23,628 nucleotides of DNA from Saccoglossus kowalevskii (taxonomy: Eukaryota; Hemichordata; Enteropneusta; Harrimaniidae): the NCBI RefSeq assembly GCF_000003605.2, contig NW_003155237.1, forward strand, positions 18,549 to 42,176, given 5' to 3'. The first letter of the stretch is position 1, and every line of letters begins with the position of its first letter. Made by a program: the position numbers and the translations under genes. This document shows, piece by piece, positions 11,122 to 23,239 of the stretch. The notes beneath the pieces are model-generated. The model worked only from the letters and a program-made list of their open reading frames with translations, searched no databases and was not told the DNA's origin.

Positions 11122-14100
11122 ATGGCTGCCATTTGCGGAAGAGTGGGCTCGTATGCCACTGCCAGATTTAGATGGTATAATTCCGTCAAAGCAATCCAGG
11201 TACATGAATTTACGCTCAACAAGATTTTGTCGTGAGTTTTAATGAACCAAATGAAAGCTTTGGCAGTTATTTTATCTTGAAATAGCGTATCCTTTGAATT
11301 TATTGTGTAGACACTAGGTGGCGCTGTTGTATTTCGTATTTAAATCAAATTACATGTGTTTACATTGAATAAGATGCCAGACCCCAGTTTGGTCGTTTAT
11401 GACTAGTAATCACAGTTTGATTAAAATAAATTGACTAGATATGGCACGGATCTAGAAGCCGTACCTACACACGAATTGGTGACGTCACAAAATACATGAC
11501 CTTCAATCGAGGTCGTTTCCTCTGTATATACGAATTGGTATATACAAATTACAATAAAGATACTTAAGACATTGCACATAAAGTAAAACAAATCATGTGA
11601 CAATATAATGATAATAACGGTAATAAATCCTAGCTTAACAGTTGAACAGAACGATCATATAGTCAGTCGGGTGACCCCGAGGGTCACGCACTTGTTGCAA
11701 AATGGCCGTGTGGTTGAAACTGGGTCATGGCGTNNNNNNNNNNNNNNNNNNNNNNNNNNNNNNNNNNNNNNNNNNNNNNNNNNNNNNNNNNNNNNNNNNN
11801 NNNNNNNNNNNNNNNNNNNNNNNNNNNNNNNNNNNNNNNNNNNNNNNNNNNNNNNNNNNNNNNNNNNNNNNNNNNNNNNNNNNNNNNNNNNNNNNNNNNN
11901 NNNNNNNNNNNNNNNNNNNNNNNNNNNNNNNNNNNNNNNNNNNNNNNNNNNNNNNNNNNNNNNNNNNNNNNNNNNNNNNNNNNNNNNNNNNNNNNNNNNN
12001 NNNNNNNNNNNNNNNNNNNNNNNNNNNNNNNNNNNNNNNNNNNNNNNNNNNNNNNNNNNNNNNNNNNNNNNNNNNNNNNNNNNNNNNNNNNNNNNNNNNN
12101 NNNNNNNNNNNNNNNNNNNNNNNNNNNNNNNNNNNNNNNNNNNNNNNNNNNNNCACACTTATTCTCTCAATTTAACAACTTGTAATGGTGTAAAATAGTT
12201 AAATGAGAGCTGTCTACACCAAAATAAGTCTAAAATATTTGTCCGCACATTCATTCTCTCAATTTAACAACTTGTAATTGTGGGAATTAATCAAACGAGA
12301 GCTGTCTACACCAAAATAAGTCTAAAATATTTGTCCGCACATTTATTCTTTTAATTTAACAGCCTGTAATTGTGGGAATTAATCAAACGTGAGTTGTTCA
12401 CACCAAACTAAGTATTAAATATTTGTTGATAAATTTATTCTCTCAATTTAACAACTTGTAATGGTGTAAAATAATTAAACGAGTTGTCTACACCAAAATT
12501 AATCTCAAATATTTGTCCACACATTTATTGTCACAATTTAACCACTTGTTAATAGTGGAAATTACTTAAACGCGACTTGTTTAATCAGTTGACATCAATG
12601 CAACTTACCCGCAGACAGTGCACAACAGAGTATCATTATTGAGCAAATATAAACAGAAACGTGTCTTGGCATTAGGTTTAGGGTCGGGTCAGGTATGGGC
12701 AACGGAATTACTAACAGGAACGTGTCTTGGCATTAGGGTTAGGGTCGGGTCAAGTATGGGCAACGCAAATGGCAAACACCCAATTGACAAAATGTACACT
12801 AACGGGTTATGCCATGTATATAGTTTACACAAGTAAAAACACAAAATTGCCAATTTTTTGGACAATTGTAACTCAATATATATACACACTATATACTCTT
12901 ATCAAATGCAAACACAACCACTCAATCCATCGTGGTCTTGTGGGTCAGATCTCTACATAGTGATCAGGAGGACCCGGGTTCAATTTGCTTGCCTGCCCAT
13001 CTTTTTCTCGCAAACACTATTTGGCAATAAAGCTAAATATGACAACAAATTATTCAATTTGCATGACTACCCACATAGCTCAGTTGATTTGTACTATGTC
13101 AGCAATGTGAGCGATCGCTGGTTCGAATCCAGTATGTTTAGTTAGATTTTTGAATGCTAGTGAAGACAGTGCTCCTATGAATAGGACTTAAATCCTATCT
13201 CTTGTGTGAAGACACTCGTGGTACAGTGGACAAGACAGTGCGCTGGGAACTCAAAGATCGCAAGTTTGAATCACGGATTGGACACTCCTACAAAAGACAT
13301 GAAAGACGTTAAAAACATAAACAGCGGATTCAAAAACTCAAGTCAGAAAAACAGAACACAAGAATACTACCTCACATGGAAGCCAGTCAAAGTCGACGAA
13401 GAACGAACACAGTTGACAGCTGTAGGTCACGTGCAACAACAGACACGAGGAGCATGGCTGCTCTCCAAATGGGTCCCTTCTTTTGTATTGACTCCCTAAT
13501 GATTACTGATCCCCCTTTCTAACTCTTCCCCCAAAAATAATATATCGCCCCTTTTAAAATGTATTGACCCACAAATTAATAAATATTCATGAGCACAGAA
13601 ACTGCTACGTCATGAATAAATTAGCATAATTAACAAAAATTTGCATAAAGTGTAGGTACGTCTTCTGGAGTCCTGCCCTCTTTTTTTTTTTTCAGGATTG
13701 TTGGTGCATGTTTTTGATGTACAAAGTTTACTGTGTAGTTTACTGTACCCCCTTCCCAATCAACTATTCAGTCAGTCAGCAACATCGCAAGGCACTTTGC
13801 TGAATGGGTTAGCGTGCATGATTTCAAAACTCAGTGTCTCCTTTTATCAGTAGTTCCATGGCTGAGGTTCATGTCCCATTTCTTGAAAACTGGATCCTGA
13901 AACCACAAACACATGACTCCTATATATCTTGACTAGTCTATAAAAAGTTATTTTTTGTTTTTATTGTTACCCTTATTTTGTTTTGTTTTATATAGCTTTA
14001 ATGATCTTATGGCTGAATCACTGATACATGTAAAGTATATTGTTAAATACTGATGTTCATGATATAATAAGAGGTATGATTTTTTTCTAGCAGAACTGTA

Positions 14101-15764
14101 AACTATCTCTTCAATCACAACCTGGTGATGACAAAAACAAGTATGTAGACTATATTGAATCAAAAGAAGAGTTCAAACACGTTGAGCGTTTACTGCCACA
14201 ATTAGAAGTACCACCTCCACCTAAACATTCACATTACCCTACGCCTTCAGGATGGGTACCACCGAAAGGTAGGTCGAAAAATTTCTTGATAGCTTGTTTT
14301 TTCCCATTTTAATTTTAGTTTGACATATAGTTTTACAAAGTTACAAACAGTTTTTTTGTAACAGCTAACTGTATCCAAGGAAACACAGTATTTAACTGTA
14401 AATAATACTAGTAACTATAGCTATAGAAATAAAAGAATACTTAGGTAGTAACGATAAGCTGGTGTTTATGGGAGGAAGCTTATCTTGTATCACTTAAAGT
14501 ATAAATGTCTGTGAAATGTTTCATCTATTTAAGAGCCATCAGAAGCCTGCCCATATCATGTGAGAAGGACTCGCTTTCATAACTGGCCAGTATATGCACT
14601 GTACAAAGCAGGGGGAAATCAACATCTTACACAAGTTAGACGAATAGAAGGTGACATTTGGGTAAGTCTGTATTACTTTGAATGTAGCTTTATGAGACTG
14701 CTGCATATTGATAATCTTGAAGGAAATTTAAGAATTGGTGCTTAAGTCAGGGTCAATGTCATTATAGAAGTTGTGTTTCATACATGACCTATCATTATTA
14801 AAAGTTTAAAAATTACCATGAAAACTCAAATTCTTGTTCTTATGGAAAAAATGGCCGATTTCAGCATTTGTACAGAACTGATCGTGTTTTCTAAAACATG
14901 CTTTCATGATAAAACTTGAAGTTCACACATATATTTCATAGCAAAGCAAGGAAATAGATATTCTTTTATAGAACAATGACTGAATAATCAATTTTGTTAA
15001 AACCATGGGGGAAAAAAAAAAATATTTTTGCATGTAAGTCTACAGTTTGCGTGATGTTTACATTCGTCCAGTGTCTACTTCTATTGAATCCTATATTAGA
15101 GTTTAAACATTGGTCTATAGACCTAAGGTCTATGATTGGTCCAATAAGACTAATCTGAGGTTTTACGAAATACAATACAATAAAACATGTTTTTCTAAAA
15201 TCTACAAGGAAGGTGAAATGTTATATACCGATATATAATACGTTAACATTACTATTGCTTAAATTGTTTTTAAAAATGTTTTATCAAAGAAAATAAGCAC
15301 ATTAAAATAGAAAATTTCATACTAATCAATACTAGTCAGGGATTGCGCTAACCCCATATTTTGCTTCTCGTTCTCGAATTATTGAAGAGTGACTCTGTTT
15401 TTTAAAGCAAGCTGGGGTCCAATCTCTAATATGTAAGTAGGACTCGTCTTGCCGAGACACTAACGCAAACCCTGCTAGTGACTGTCTAGAAATAGCTAAA
15501 ATAAACCTTCCAATTCATGTCAGATAATGCTGTTCGAGTACATCAAACCTGGTTATATTCAAGTATATTGTGATATTTACCACATTGTGACTGAAATTGA
15601 TGTTTTTGTTGTTACAGGCCTTAGACAAAGATTTGAAAACTCATTTAGCATCTATTATAGGGGAAACTGTGGTATCGCATGTAAATGAAGTTGCCATGAC
15701 TATCTATTACAAAGGAATATTTGTACAAGAAATCAAAGACTGGTTAAAAGACAATGGATTCTGA
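11122..15764 (+). CDS. MRPL49: Mitochondrial large-subunit ribosomal protein mL49 (MRPL49), complete
   Basis: The exons are 11122-11199, 14094-14268 (or from 14091), 14534-14661 and 15618-15764, all GT-AG, giving 175 or 176 residues against 166 in human. The first 26 residues (MAAICGRVGSYATARFRW and on) contain Arg and Lys but no acidic residue, as expected of a mitochondrial presequence. Diagnostic family blocks follow: HVERLLP, PPKHSHYPTPSGW, HVRRTRFHNWPVY, RRIEGDIW, VNEV and the C-terminal WLKDNGF. The product is a structural protein of the mitochondrial large ribosomal subunit. The ATG has a good context (aacATGG) and is the first in the exon. Exon 2 begins at a tandem acceptor (tagcag) that adds or omits one Gln without changing frame. 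The 2.9-kb first intron contains the assembly gap and repeats. FAU lies head to head upstream. Confidence 0.97.
11311..11325 (+). promoter_or_regulatory. CTCF-like motif in MRPL49 intron 1
   Basis: The sequence acactaggtggcgct fits the core CCASYAGRKGGCRSY at 14 of 15 positions; only the first base departs. It includes the strongly conserved AGGTGGCGC. It lies about 190 bp past the MRPL49 ATG, on the promoter-proximal side of the repeats. This is a motif match only. Confidence 0.4.
11671..11687. repeat. Short hairpin before the gap
   Basis: gtgaccc and gggtcac form a perfect 7-bp stem around a 3-base loop, 46 bp before the run of N. It may be the edge of a repeat element hidden in the gap. 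Confidence 0.5.
11734..12153. other. Assembly gap (420 N)
   Basis: Unsequenced stretch within MRPL49 intron 1. Because a 92-bp tandem array begins directly at its right edge, the gap probably contains more of that array, and its true length may not be 420 bp. Confidence 0.98.
12154..12580. repeat. 92-bp tandem repeat abutting the gap
   Basis: Anchors (attctctcaatttaac and variants) fall at 12161, 12253, 12345, 12437 and 12527, that is, a 92-bp period and once 90. About 4.6 copies are visible. Each monomer also contains gtctacaccaaa and atttgtcc. Neighbouring units differ by a few substitutions and small indels; the fifth is the most diverged. The array starts at the gap edge, so its left end is missing. 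Confidence 0.9.
12655..12764. repeat. Direct duplication of about 49 bp, offset 61 bp
   Basis: The segment beginning acgtgtcttggcattagg and ending gtatgggcaac occurs at 12655-12703 and again about 61 bp further on, with few differences. It includes ttagggt-type motifs but only one or two units, so it is not an interstitial telomere array. Confidence 0.85.
12927..12997 (+). repeat. tRNA-like SINE head 1
   Basis: A-box-like tggtcttgtgg (12933-12943) and B-box-like gggttcaattt (from 12976) have tRNA-like spacing. The cloverleaf is degraded, so this reads as a SINE promoter remnant rather than a tRNA gene. Confidence 0.55.
13067..13139 (+). repeat. tRNA-like SINE head 2
   Basis: This is the best preserved of the group. 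It has a perfect A box tagctcagttg (13076-13086) and a perfect B box ggttcgaatcc (13120-13130). The T arm gctgg-ttcgaat-ccagt pairs fully, with one G-T. The anticodon arm does not form a normal 5-bp stem with a 7-base loop and the acceptor stem is poor. A tRNA-derived SINE is favoured over a tRNA gene. Confidence 0.6.
13213..13330 (+). repeat. tRNA-like SINE head 3 with tail
   Basis: A-box-like tggtacagtgg (13219-13229) and B-box-like agtttgaatcac (13263-13274) are followed by a non-tRNA body containing gaaagacgttaaaaac. Such a body after the tRNA-like head is characteristic of tRNA-derived SINEs in marine invertebrates. The open frame crossing it is not considered a gene. Confidence 0.55.
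13331..13790 (+). other. Rest of MRPL49 intron 1 repeat region, no gene seen
   Basis: AT-rich sequence with a T run near 13680-13692 and nothing that resembles an exon. A short antisense frame further on is not supported. Confidence 0.5.
13795..13885 (+). repeat. tRNA-like SINE head 4
   Basis: A-box-like tgggttagcgtg (13805-13816) and B-box-like aggttcatgtccc (13865-13877) are 48 bp apart. It is more decayed than the other three and again lies within MRPL49 intron 1. Confidence 0.4.
14085..14094 (+). other. NAGNAG tandem splice acceptor of MRPL49 exon 2
   Basis: The intron ends ttctagcag, giving two acceptors three bases apart. Using the first adds a Gln codon at the exon 1/2 junction; using the second omits it. 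Both keep the frame. The residue lies just after the presequence, where variation is likely to be tolerated. Confidence 0.7.
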
Positions 15765-15870
15765 TTCATTTTTTTCTTGTGTATATATCCTGGCCATCAG
15801 GAGCGATATTTAAGTTTTGTCTAGAATTCTTGCAGTATTGGACAAATAAACAACTTTTTACTTTAAATTT
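15765..15870 (+). terminator. MRPL49 3' UTR and polyadenylation signal
   Basis: AATAAA at 15845-15850 lies about 80 bp past the stop codon and is followed by a T- and G-rich stretch. This gives a compact 3' UTR of about 100 bases. Confidence 0.75.
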
Positions 15871-16990
15871 CTTTAATGTTGTGTATTTTTGTTGCCAATG
15901 AGTCCCAATCGTCGATAACAACACGCGCTGAAAATGCAAAGCCTCATGGGTAGACACTTGTTTGTAAACATTGACACGCTATGGCCATCTGACGCATGAG
16001 CATGAGCTGCATTTATTTTCTTTTATGAAAATTCCAGCATTATCATTCATTTCTCTGAACGATTATGGAAGTTGCATCCCCTTATCTTATAAATTAATGA
16101 TAGTACTGTAAAACCATTTATTTTGTAACGGCATTTAATTTCACTATTTTGATCTTTTGAGCATATTCACACGGTTTTAGCCAGGGAAACAAGATTTGAT
16201 TGATTTTTTTCACATGTTCATGTGTATCGGCGCAACCAATATCCAATGAATAATCAACGCATTTACTTCATGCACATGTTACGGTATTTCCATTAATTAT
16301 GTGTTACTTGGAGCATATGCATACACCTCATTAGGATATACAAATTGTAAATACGATTACGCGGTAATTCAAAGCAGTAAATTTCAATTATTTTCACCTT
16401 TTTGCTCAGTTTCTGGGCTAACTGCTAAATGTTGGCTCGGGAATGCGTCTTTGACTTACAGCACCCAGTGGATCTGTCTGCATGCATGCTTTACGGCATC
16501 CTCGGGACAACATTTCCTGACATGTAAGAAATACAACCGAGTGAAATAGAAAGGCCACAGTACTTGATTATAAGAAGTTATCAGTTCATTGTTCCGTGAA
16601 GCTTTACATATGTTCTTCATATCCTTTCATCTTAATTACCTGAAATGTTGCGTGTATCTTATTGTATCTTATGATTTGTTTTTCAGCCTCAAATGAAATT
16701 AAATACAAAAAACGGTTGCTGTATCTGAATTAGATTTAGTTGTAGAAATTACGAATGGCAACTAGTCTGCTGGATGTATATAATATAAATGACCGACATG
16801 TTATAAAGATTAAACACAGGAAAAACGTGTTTCAATCTCTCGACAAAAAAGAAATGGAAACAATTAAATCAACAGATGTTTGGGTTGTAGCATATATTGG
16901 TTCTAGACATTGTGATTGATCATGTGGGTTGTCCGCCACATTTGGATGAAAATGTGCAACCCAAAAAATTTCAAATTAAACATTCATTGA
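15871..16990. other. Intergenic DNA, no gene seen
   Basis: AT-rich sequence between the MRPL49 end and the hairpin-headed element. One plus-strand frame (16301-16549) has no domain and no splice context. A short inverted repeat (gggttg and caaccc, 16925-16965) is present. Confidence 0.55.
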
Positions 16991-16997
16991 TTTTTTT

Positions 16998-17860
16998 AGT
17001 CCCCGTTCGAACGAAGTCCGAAAACGGGGACTTGTAATTCGGTCTCCGTCTGTACGTCTGTGCGTGTCGTATCTCAGAATCCCTTGGACTGATTCAGTTC
17101 ATTCTTTGCATGTGCCTAGTACTTTATGTGGGACATATGCACATGCAGTGGTTTAGCGATTCGATTCACAATGGTCGACTGGCAGCCATCTTGTTTTTTG
17201 AAAATGTTGTATTTCGGACATGCTTTGTCAGTTTTCATTAAAATTTAGTACATAGATCATACATGTTAGGATACATGTCCCGACCGTCCGTTAGTTCCTG
17301 AGTCCGTCTGTTCAACCGTCCGTCCGTCCATGCGTCAGTCTGTCCAACATCATATTTCAGAATCCTCTGGACCGATTTCGTTCATTCTTTGCATGTGCCT
17401 AGTACCTTATGTGGGACATATGCACATGCAGTGGTTTAGCGATTAGATTCAAAATGGCCGACTGGCAGCCATCTTATTTTTTGAAAATATTGTATTTTGG
17501 ACATGCTTTGCCAGTTTTCATTCAAACTTGGTACATAAATTATACATGTTAGGATACATGTCCATGACGATTTATTTCACAATTGGATCAAAGATGGTCG
17601 ACTGGCAGGCATCTTGTTTTGGTTTTTTTATGCGGTATCTTGGACGTGCTCTGTCAGTTTTCATTCAAATTTGGCACATACATGTAGTTTATACATGTCA
17701 AGGATGGTCGATTGACAGCCAACTGACTTTTTGGCCTTACTACTATATTTCCACAATTTATGTACCATTTTCATTCGTATTTGGCACATACATCATACAT
17801 ATCAGTGTGTTTCATAATCAGATCAAAGGTGGCCTAATAACAGCTGTTTTTATTTTGGCC
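16998..17860 (+). mobile_element. Hairpin-headed tandem repeat element
   Basis: The element begins with a 10-bp perfect stem (agtccccgtt at 16998-17007 and aacggggact at 17023-17032). Two 210-bp copies follow, at 17071-17280 and 17354-17563 (period 283), highly similar, each with tgcatgtgcctagta and gactggcagccatctt. Two more diverged partial units follow at about 17561-17700 and 17700-17850. A tract rich in cgtc/gtcc (about 17280-17345) lies between the first two. No transposase was found. It looks like a non-autonomous element whose internal unit has been amplified. Confidence 0.7.
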
Positions 17861-17879
17861 ATAATAGTATGACACGAAA

Positions 17880-18488
17880 CACGTGTTTTGATGTAAATAA
17901 ACAATCTTTTGTATACCCCACTTGGAACTCAAGTTTTAAGGACACTCTCGCGACAACCCCTCCACTTTAATATGACAAGCACAAAAGAGAACGAAGACTG
18001 TGTCATTTTCACTGACTTGTTTTTAATAAAATAATATATTGAGTGTATAATATATTAAGTGTAAAAATTGCAAAGGACGGGTAGACTATTTGTTTAGTGG
18101 TATTCCCAGCTTTTACCATTTATACATTCACATAGTGTATGATAATTACCAGGATATTTATATTTGCCAATATTTAATGTTGAATACTAATCAAGTACAT
18201 TGTTATTCAAAGAATACAACAAATACAATAGTTTGTTATTAATAATAGTTCGATAATACTTCTAGTATAACAATTTGTACTGGTAATAATACTAAAAAAA
18301 CAGTACCGGTAGCGATTTAACATTTTTGCTTTCTTGTCACTTGATCTCACGATTTCACTCTTAATGCGGGATCACACAATGAACGGAAAATGGGTCATTC
18401 CATAAAGAATAGAACTGTGTCGTTTCATCCATTGTAGCTATTATTTACAATTCCACATGGAGTAGAGTGATTTCTGGTTAAAACATTA
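17880..18488. other. AT-rich DNA, no gene seen
   Basis: Very AT-rich, with many short ta-rich runs. It should contain the 3' UTR of the minus-strand gene ending at 18489, but I saw no convincing AATAAA on the minus strand close to the stop. Confidence 0.5.
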
Positions 18489-20608
18489 TTAAGACATTTT
18501 TGGTTTTAGGTCAACGCTGAATGGAATGCACGACTTGAATATGCTAAGGTCTGGTACTCTATATTTCTCTTCCTCTGTGAAGGGAGTGACCCTTTCTGAC
18601 ACTTTCTCCATAAAGAATCCTTCATACAAATGTTGTCCGGGCTTTAGATTGAGCTGTAAGAGAATATATGGTGCGAGTTATTACCCAATATGGCGATTTA
18701 ATCCACAGAGATGGATGGATGATTGGTTTATTTAATAAACGAATAATTACTCGGATCTCACTCTTGGCACATATTATTAATAGTGCCCAGTTGAGTCAAA
18801 TAATGTACACAAGACAGAATTTTAAACATCAAAAACAAGCTGCTTTCTGATTGGTCCAACTGTTGGGGCTAGATAGTATGGCACAAACTTGTAAGTGCTT
18901 CACATGGACTCCAATATTGCGAAAGTGAATCAAAATTTACAAATGTCAGCAGAAAAATCACATGAAAAATTATGTTTATATCGAAAATTAATTTTTGCCA
19001 TGTCACCAGTTTTATTATATTATAAACATGAGTTGTTTTTCATAATATATAGTCATATATCAGTAAGTTTTAACAGATTATATGCAGCGACGTTTGTTAT
19101 TTGTGGCTCTAAATGCAATCATTTTCACGAATGCAGAACCTTGTTGTCTTTCAGCTCTTTGACAATGTCTATGTCTGAAGGAGTGAAATTAAATAACCTT
19201 GAATGAGATGATTATGCAAATGAAAAAAAATAAAATAATTACCTGTTTGTTGATGAAATTTCTCATCCTGTTATTTCCCACATCTGGGTTTTGGTTTAGA
19301 GTCAAAGAAATGTCGAATCTTAGTATTAACGACTCTGGTAATTTCAGTTCATCTTTCAGGTCACCGTCCTTGTAGTAGGTAATAACGGGATGCAGAAATG
19401 CCTGACAATCAGTAGCGTTCAGTTCGGGGAAGTGAGCAAAATCCATGGCGTGTTTGCCATGTTCTCCGAAGCTAATAAAAAGAAAGAAAGATTTGTTGAC
19501 GTTGTATGTGATATTATAGCACTTGGTACAATGATAGATTGCACAGTGTAATTCTAGTATTAACGGAAAAAGCTATTTAAAGCGCGGTGGTCGTCGCGTA
19601 GCACGTGTTCGAATTTCATGTAAATAAACAATGTATTTTACACGCGTTGTATACGTCGTTATGAGTCCCACATCGAATAGGACGCGGCACGACGACTGCC
19701 GCCCTTTAAAGCGGGAGGGTTGTCACCTGCGCATTCATGTAATACAAGGCAATTGTATATAACGAAAAATTGTTGTCATCGTACTTACTAAATTATATTA
19801 ATTTTTATCTTTTTTTATTTTTGCTGTAATGTTTTAAGAATATTAGGATTTATAAACATAATATAGCGCCTTTTCAGTCCGTGTCAGTACGAAATAAATA
19901 ATTTAACTCGCACGTAATCACAAAAGTATGACGAACATGACATATCATTTTCAAGTCGATTCAACTTTCCTCATTTTGCATTATCAAGAAAGAGTGCACA
20001 TATATTTCAATGACATAGTTGTATAGCGTGAAATATGTAATTTTTTTCATTAAAAAAAACAGATCGCCCAAAGTAACTGTCTTCCTGCATTCAATTCATT
20101 ACGTCGTATATTGAGTTTACAATGTGCGCATTTCACTTACTCTTCAAATCCGTACGCCAGTACGATAACGAACACGTGCTTGTATTTTGCGAATCTTCCT
20201 TTAATGACAGTTTCAAGTACATATGGTTTGGGTAAATCCTGGTAAAGTTCTGCTTTAATTTCTCCCTTCTTGTTAAGATCGAAGTCGGGAATAGCTATCA
20301 CGTGACACAACTCGTTATTCATTTGATATATACTAACACTCACGCGTTCTGAGGGATACAATAATAAAGCTCGTTATTCAACAGTAACAAGTTTTGTGCA
20401 AACGGAATACAATATTTTCTTTCGATGAATGAGTCTTGTATTTTTTTGTGTGTGAATTAAACATAAAAATGTGTGATATAATTACCCAAGATCTTGTCAG
20501 AGAGTGTGTTAATTACAAGCGGGTAAAGTTCGCGTGGGTATGGAACTTCTTCGTAACGTTCTTCAATGAACTTGTGCAGTGCACAGGGAGCCCAGGAACT
20601 ATAATCAA
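18489..20608 (-). CDS. Unrecognised protein, last four coding exons
   Basis: The minus-strand exons are 20486-20608, 20141-20348, 19243-19471 and 18489-18653. All introns are GT-AG, and the phases match exactly (phase 1, phase 2, phase 0), which strongly supports a real spliced gene. About 240 C-terminal residues are seen, ending LKPKMS and TAA at 18491-18489. Exon content in order: DYSSWAPCALHKFIEERY; then a hydrophobic beta-like segment KHVFVIVLAYGFEDFGEHG, which crosses a junction; then RFDISLTLNQNPDVGNN; then YRVPDLSIFKSCIPF. No signal peptide or membrane segment is evident in this part. The alternation of beta-like and charged stretches suggests a globular cytosolic domain. The AYG following a hydrophobic strand only loosely recalls the SHG of caspases, and no QACxG follows, so I do not call it a caspase. 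The N-terminus lies upstream. Confidence 0.75.
19576..19710. mobile_element. Foldback/MITE-like element, 135 bp
   Basis: Ends at 19576-19596 and 19690-19710 are inverted copies of each other, with 17 of 21 positions matching (both starting tttaaag and containing gtcgtcg). The interior is richer in CG than the surroundings and contains a B-box-like gtgttcgaatttc. It lies inside the intron between two exons of the unrecognised minus-strand gene. No target-site duplication is clear. Confidence 0.55.
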
Positions 20609-20632
20609 CTGTAATACGCAGTCTCTATGAGC

Positions 20633-20647
20633 GGGGGGGGGGGGGGG
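20633..20647 (+). repeat. Run of 15 G next to a splice acceptor
   Basis: An uninterrupted G15 on the plus strand is C15 on the minus strand, 25 bp upstream of the first visible exon of the unrecognised gene. It sits where a polypyrimidine tract would lie. It could also form a quadruplex, and such runs often vary in length between individuals. Confidence 0.8.
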
Positions 20648-20764
20648 TATCGGCTGGTATCTAGTGTAAGAAATAGACAAGGGATGAAGGCTCCAGCCAG
20701 CTCACATTTTTTAAACTCAAAAAAAAAGACGAAAAAAATAAAAAATAAAATCTAAAAAAAATAC

Positions 20765-20812
20765 CAGGTTTAAGAATATTAGTTGCTCCTTCGAATTTCG
20801 CCAAAGCCTTAC
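20765..20812 (-). CDS. Tentative further upstream exon of the unrecognised gene
   Basis: The minus-strand frame reading KALAKFEGATNILKP ends in a phase-1 donor (CCTG|GTATTT) that would join the next exon in frame. The acceptor (atgtag) has a weak pyrimidine tract, and an in-frame TAA lies just before it. A competing reading uses GTAAGG at the same place as a donor of a tiny exon after ctgcag. It is supported only by phase and composition. Confidence 0.25.
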
Positions 20813-22480
20813 CTACATTTTACCGATATCTGCAGAATAAATCAAGAAAACTACACAAATTGACTTCATTTAAGAATTCCTAACGGTTTGCCCGAACGCA
20901 CGGCACAGTTGGAGGCGTTGCCTGTTCAGCATTTGTCAACAACCAATCACAAGACTGGTTACGAACCAGTTGAGCAAGGCTAACTGAGTCGTGACCTCGA
21001 TGTGAAATCATACACAACAGTGCATGTTCTTGCGTGTTTTCATGGGAAATCGAACGCAAAGTAGCGTATTTTTGTGATATAAGATGACACAATCTGATAT
21101 TCAAAATATATTTGTTTAAATCTGAAATTGTTGTGAGTTGCTGTTATTACTAATACTACTGGAATACTGGTTGAAGGGCCCAGGTCCTTGGTGCGTCCAA
21201 TCAAATCTGAATTCAAATGAGTCTATGACGAACGACATTTCGTCAAAGTTATAATTATCATTATTTTAAGTGATATCATTCCAATGTGCTACAAATTAAT
21301 CAAATCATTGCTCACACATTGCCTCTGTTCTTGTGGCTCCGTGTAAAAGAATCTGATTCAATGCCCTTTCCTATGTAGTTATTTTATTAGTTGAAATTGA
21401 GAAATCAAATGAAATTAAAAGTTTGTCGCATGCACGAGGGGTGAACCAATACTTGCCACCAGTACTCGACTGAGACAGGAAGCGTGTCACATTGAATTGT
21501 CTTTGGTGAATGAATGGAGCCTGCGGATGTGTGTATTTACTTTAGAAAAAAGCGTAATTTTACACCAACAAACAACCAACTAATAATTGCAGCGGATTTT
21601 ATATTTTTTAACTAATACAATGAATACATAGCAGAATGATATAACATTTTTGAACGGCGATCAAAATTTAAGATTACTTTTTAACAAAACAAAACAAATA
21701 ATGTCCACGTCTTTAAATTGTAAAAATCACTTCTTTTACACATGTTCTACACAAATAGCAATTACATGCAACATTTTCTTCAAATCTTACCACATTAACC
21801 TAAATAAGGATATGTTAAACCATGGATGTGCATTCATGGTTAAACTTTCGACGAAATGGTTTTCGGCGAAGTGTCTGTACATTGAGCTCGTAGGAACGGC
21901 CATGGATGGTCGGTTTTGAAAACGTGACTACCGGACGATGTTGTGTACTAGCACGGATGTACGTAAACATAGATACAGTTGAAAGACGTAGCAATATATA
22001 TGTTTGGAAGTTGTAGTAATACATATTGTTTCTTGTTTTCAATATAAGTGTATAAATAACAAGAGCCTGGTTACCGAGGAATAAATGCAGCATGTCTCTA
22101 GTGTATTCCCAGTGAGTGTAGTATACAGGGGTTACAATAACTTGTGTTAGTTTTTAATAAGGAATTTAAATATGTCATATTTTGTCAACTCCCTTCTATT
22201 ATTGCCTCGTTTCCAGTAGAAAAAGTTATAATCGTTGACATATCTGGGCCATGTAAAATGTCATAATAATATACATACATACATGTACATATACACTTCT
22301 CCATGTCTGAACATAGAACTAATCTCTTGTTAAATATATCACAGTCCTTCTGTGGACCTATGTTTGAACCCAGGCCATTGTCAGTTTATGAGTGCAGACC
22401 AACGAAAAAGATACACAATGTGCACTGAAGGATTAAAATTTGCAATGAGTTGGGTGGTTTCATACAGGGCCCTGGTTTCA
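20813..22480. other. No gene identified
   Basis: Several frames of 70-92 codons occur on both strands (20880-21104, 21650-21919, 21815-22093), but none has splice-site support or a family motif. The 5' exons of the minus-strand unknown gene may lie here or beyond the window, and I could not locate them. A microsatellite-like tacatacatacatgtacat lies near 22271-22290. Confidence 0.5.
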
Positions 22481-22486
22481 TATAAA

Positions 22487-22520
22487 CACAGTCCCTCTAT
22501 CCCTCTATAGAGGGACTGTG
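22487..22520. repeat. Perfect 14-bp stem hairpin
   Basis: cacagtccctctat is followed, after the 6-base ccctct, by its exact reverse complement atagagggactgtg. It resembles the joined ends of a foldback element; another cacagtcc lies upstream (22340-22350) and one near 23479. Confidence 0.85.
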
Positions 22521-22559
22521 ATATAAATTAGGAAAATACGACGGGCCTTAGTCTTACGC

Positions 22560-23045
22560 AAATATTAGGCTCATTTATTGTGTGGACACGAGCCTAAATA
22601 CTAGAGTATTTAGAATAAAGCCACACCTACATATGTAGGGGTGTCAAGACCAGCCCTAATTTTAATCCCCAAGTTAGGTCGGCCTAACTACAGTTACCAT
22701 GCTTTCACTGGAATTGGCATAAGTTGCGCCCGGCACTTAAAAACAATTAAAGCATCCCATATTCTTGCGTTCACGCCAGCAATTCTTACAAGAGGCGTAA
22801 TTATGTCGGCCACTGAATAGAGCGCACAATGAAGCTAGGCAATGTTCCGGCGAGGTTATCAGAGATGAACGAACTGTCCCAATAGTTTCCCAGGCAAGGA
22901 TCTGAAAATAAGACAGTATTCGACGTGGCCCGACTAAAATATAACCATAGACCTTAGAAAACAGGTCTATGATATAACTTACTTTTCCTTGTTTGTTTGT
23001 CACACTTTTTGTTTTGCTTTTAGCTTTATTCCCTTCTACATGTGT
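22560..23045. repeat. Cluster of short inverted repeats
   Basis: Successive perfect or nearly perfect palindromes occur: taggctc/gagccta (22567-22597), aaatact-ag-agtattt (about 22596-22611), cctacatatgtagg (about 22626-22639), ttagg/cctaa near 22672-22690, catagacct/aggtctatg (about 22946-22971) and ttctaca-tg-tgtagaa (about 23034-23050). Together they suggest decayed foldback elements or nested terminal repeats. Confidence 0.65.
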
Positions 23046-23239
23046 AGAAACCAAATAAGAATTGTCGAATTTTATTATATTCTATTCTATTATATAGTAT
23101 TACATGTATATAGTATTACCTCCATGATTAGACAAAGATCCTCAACTTAGTTTGTATTACTATTAGACGATCGGCGAAAAGCGAACTGTCCCAATAGTTT
23201 TTCCGACAAGGATATCTAATTTAGACAATATTAGATAGT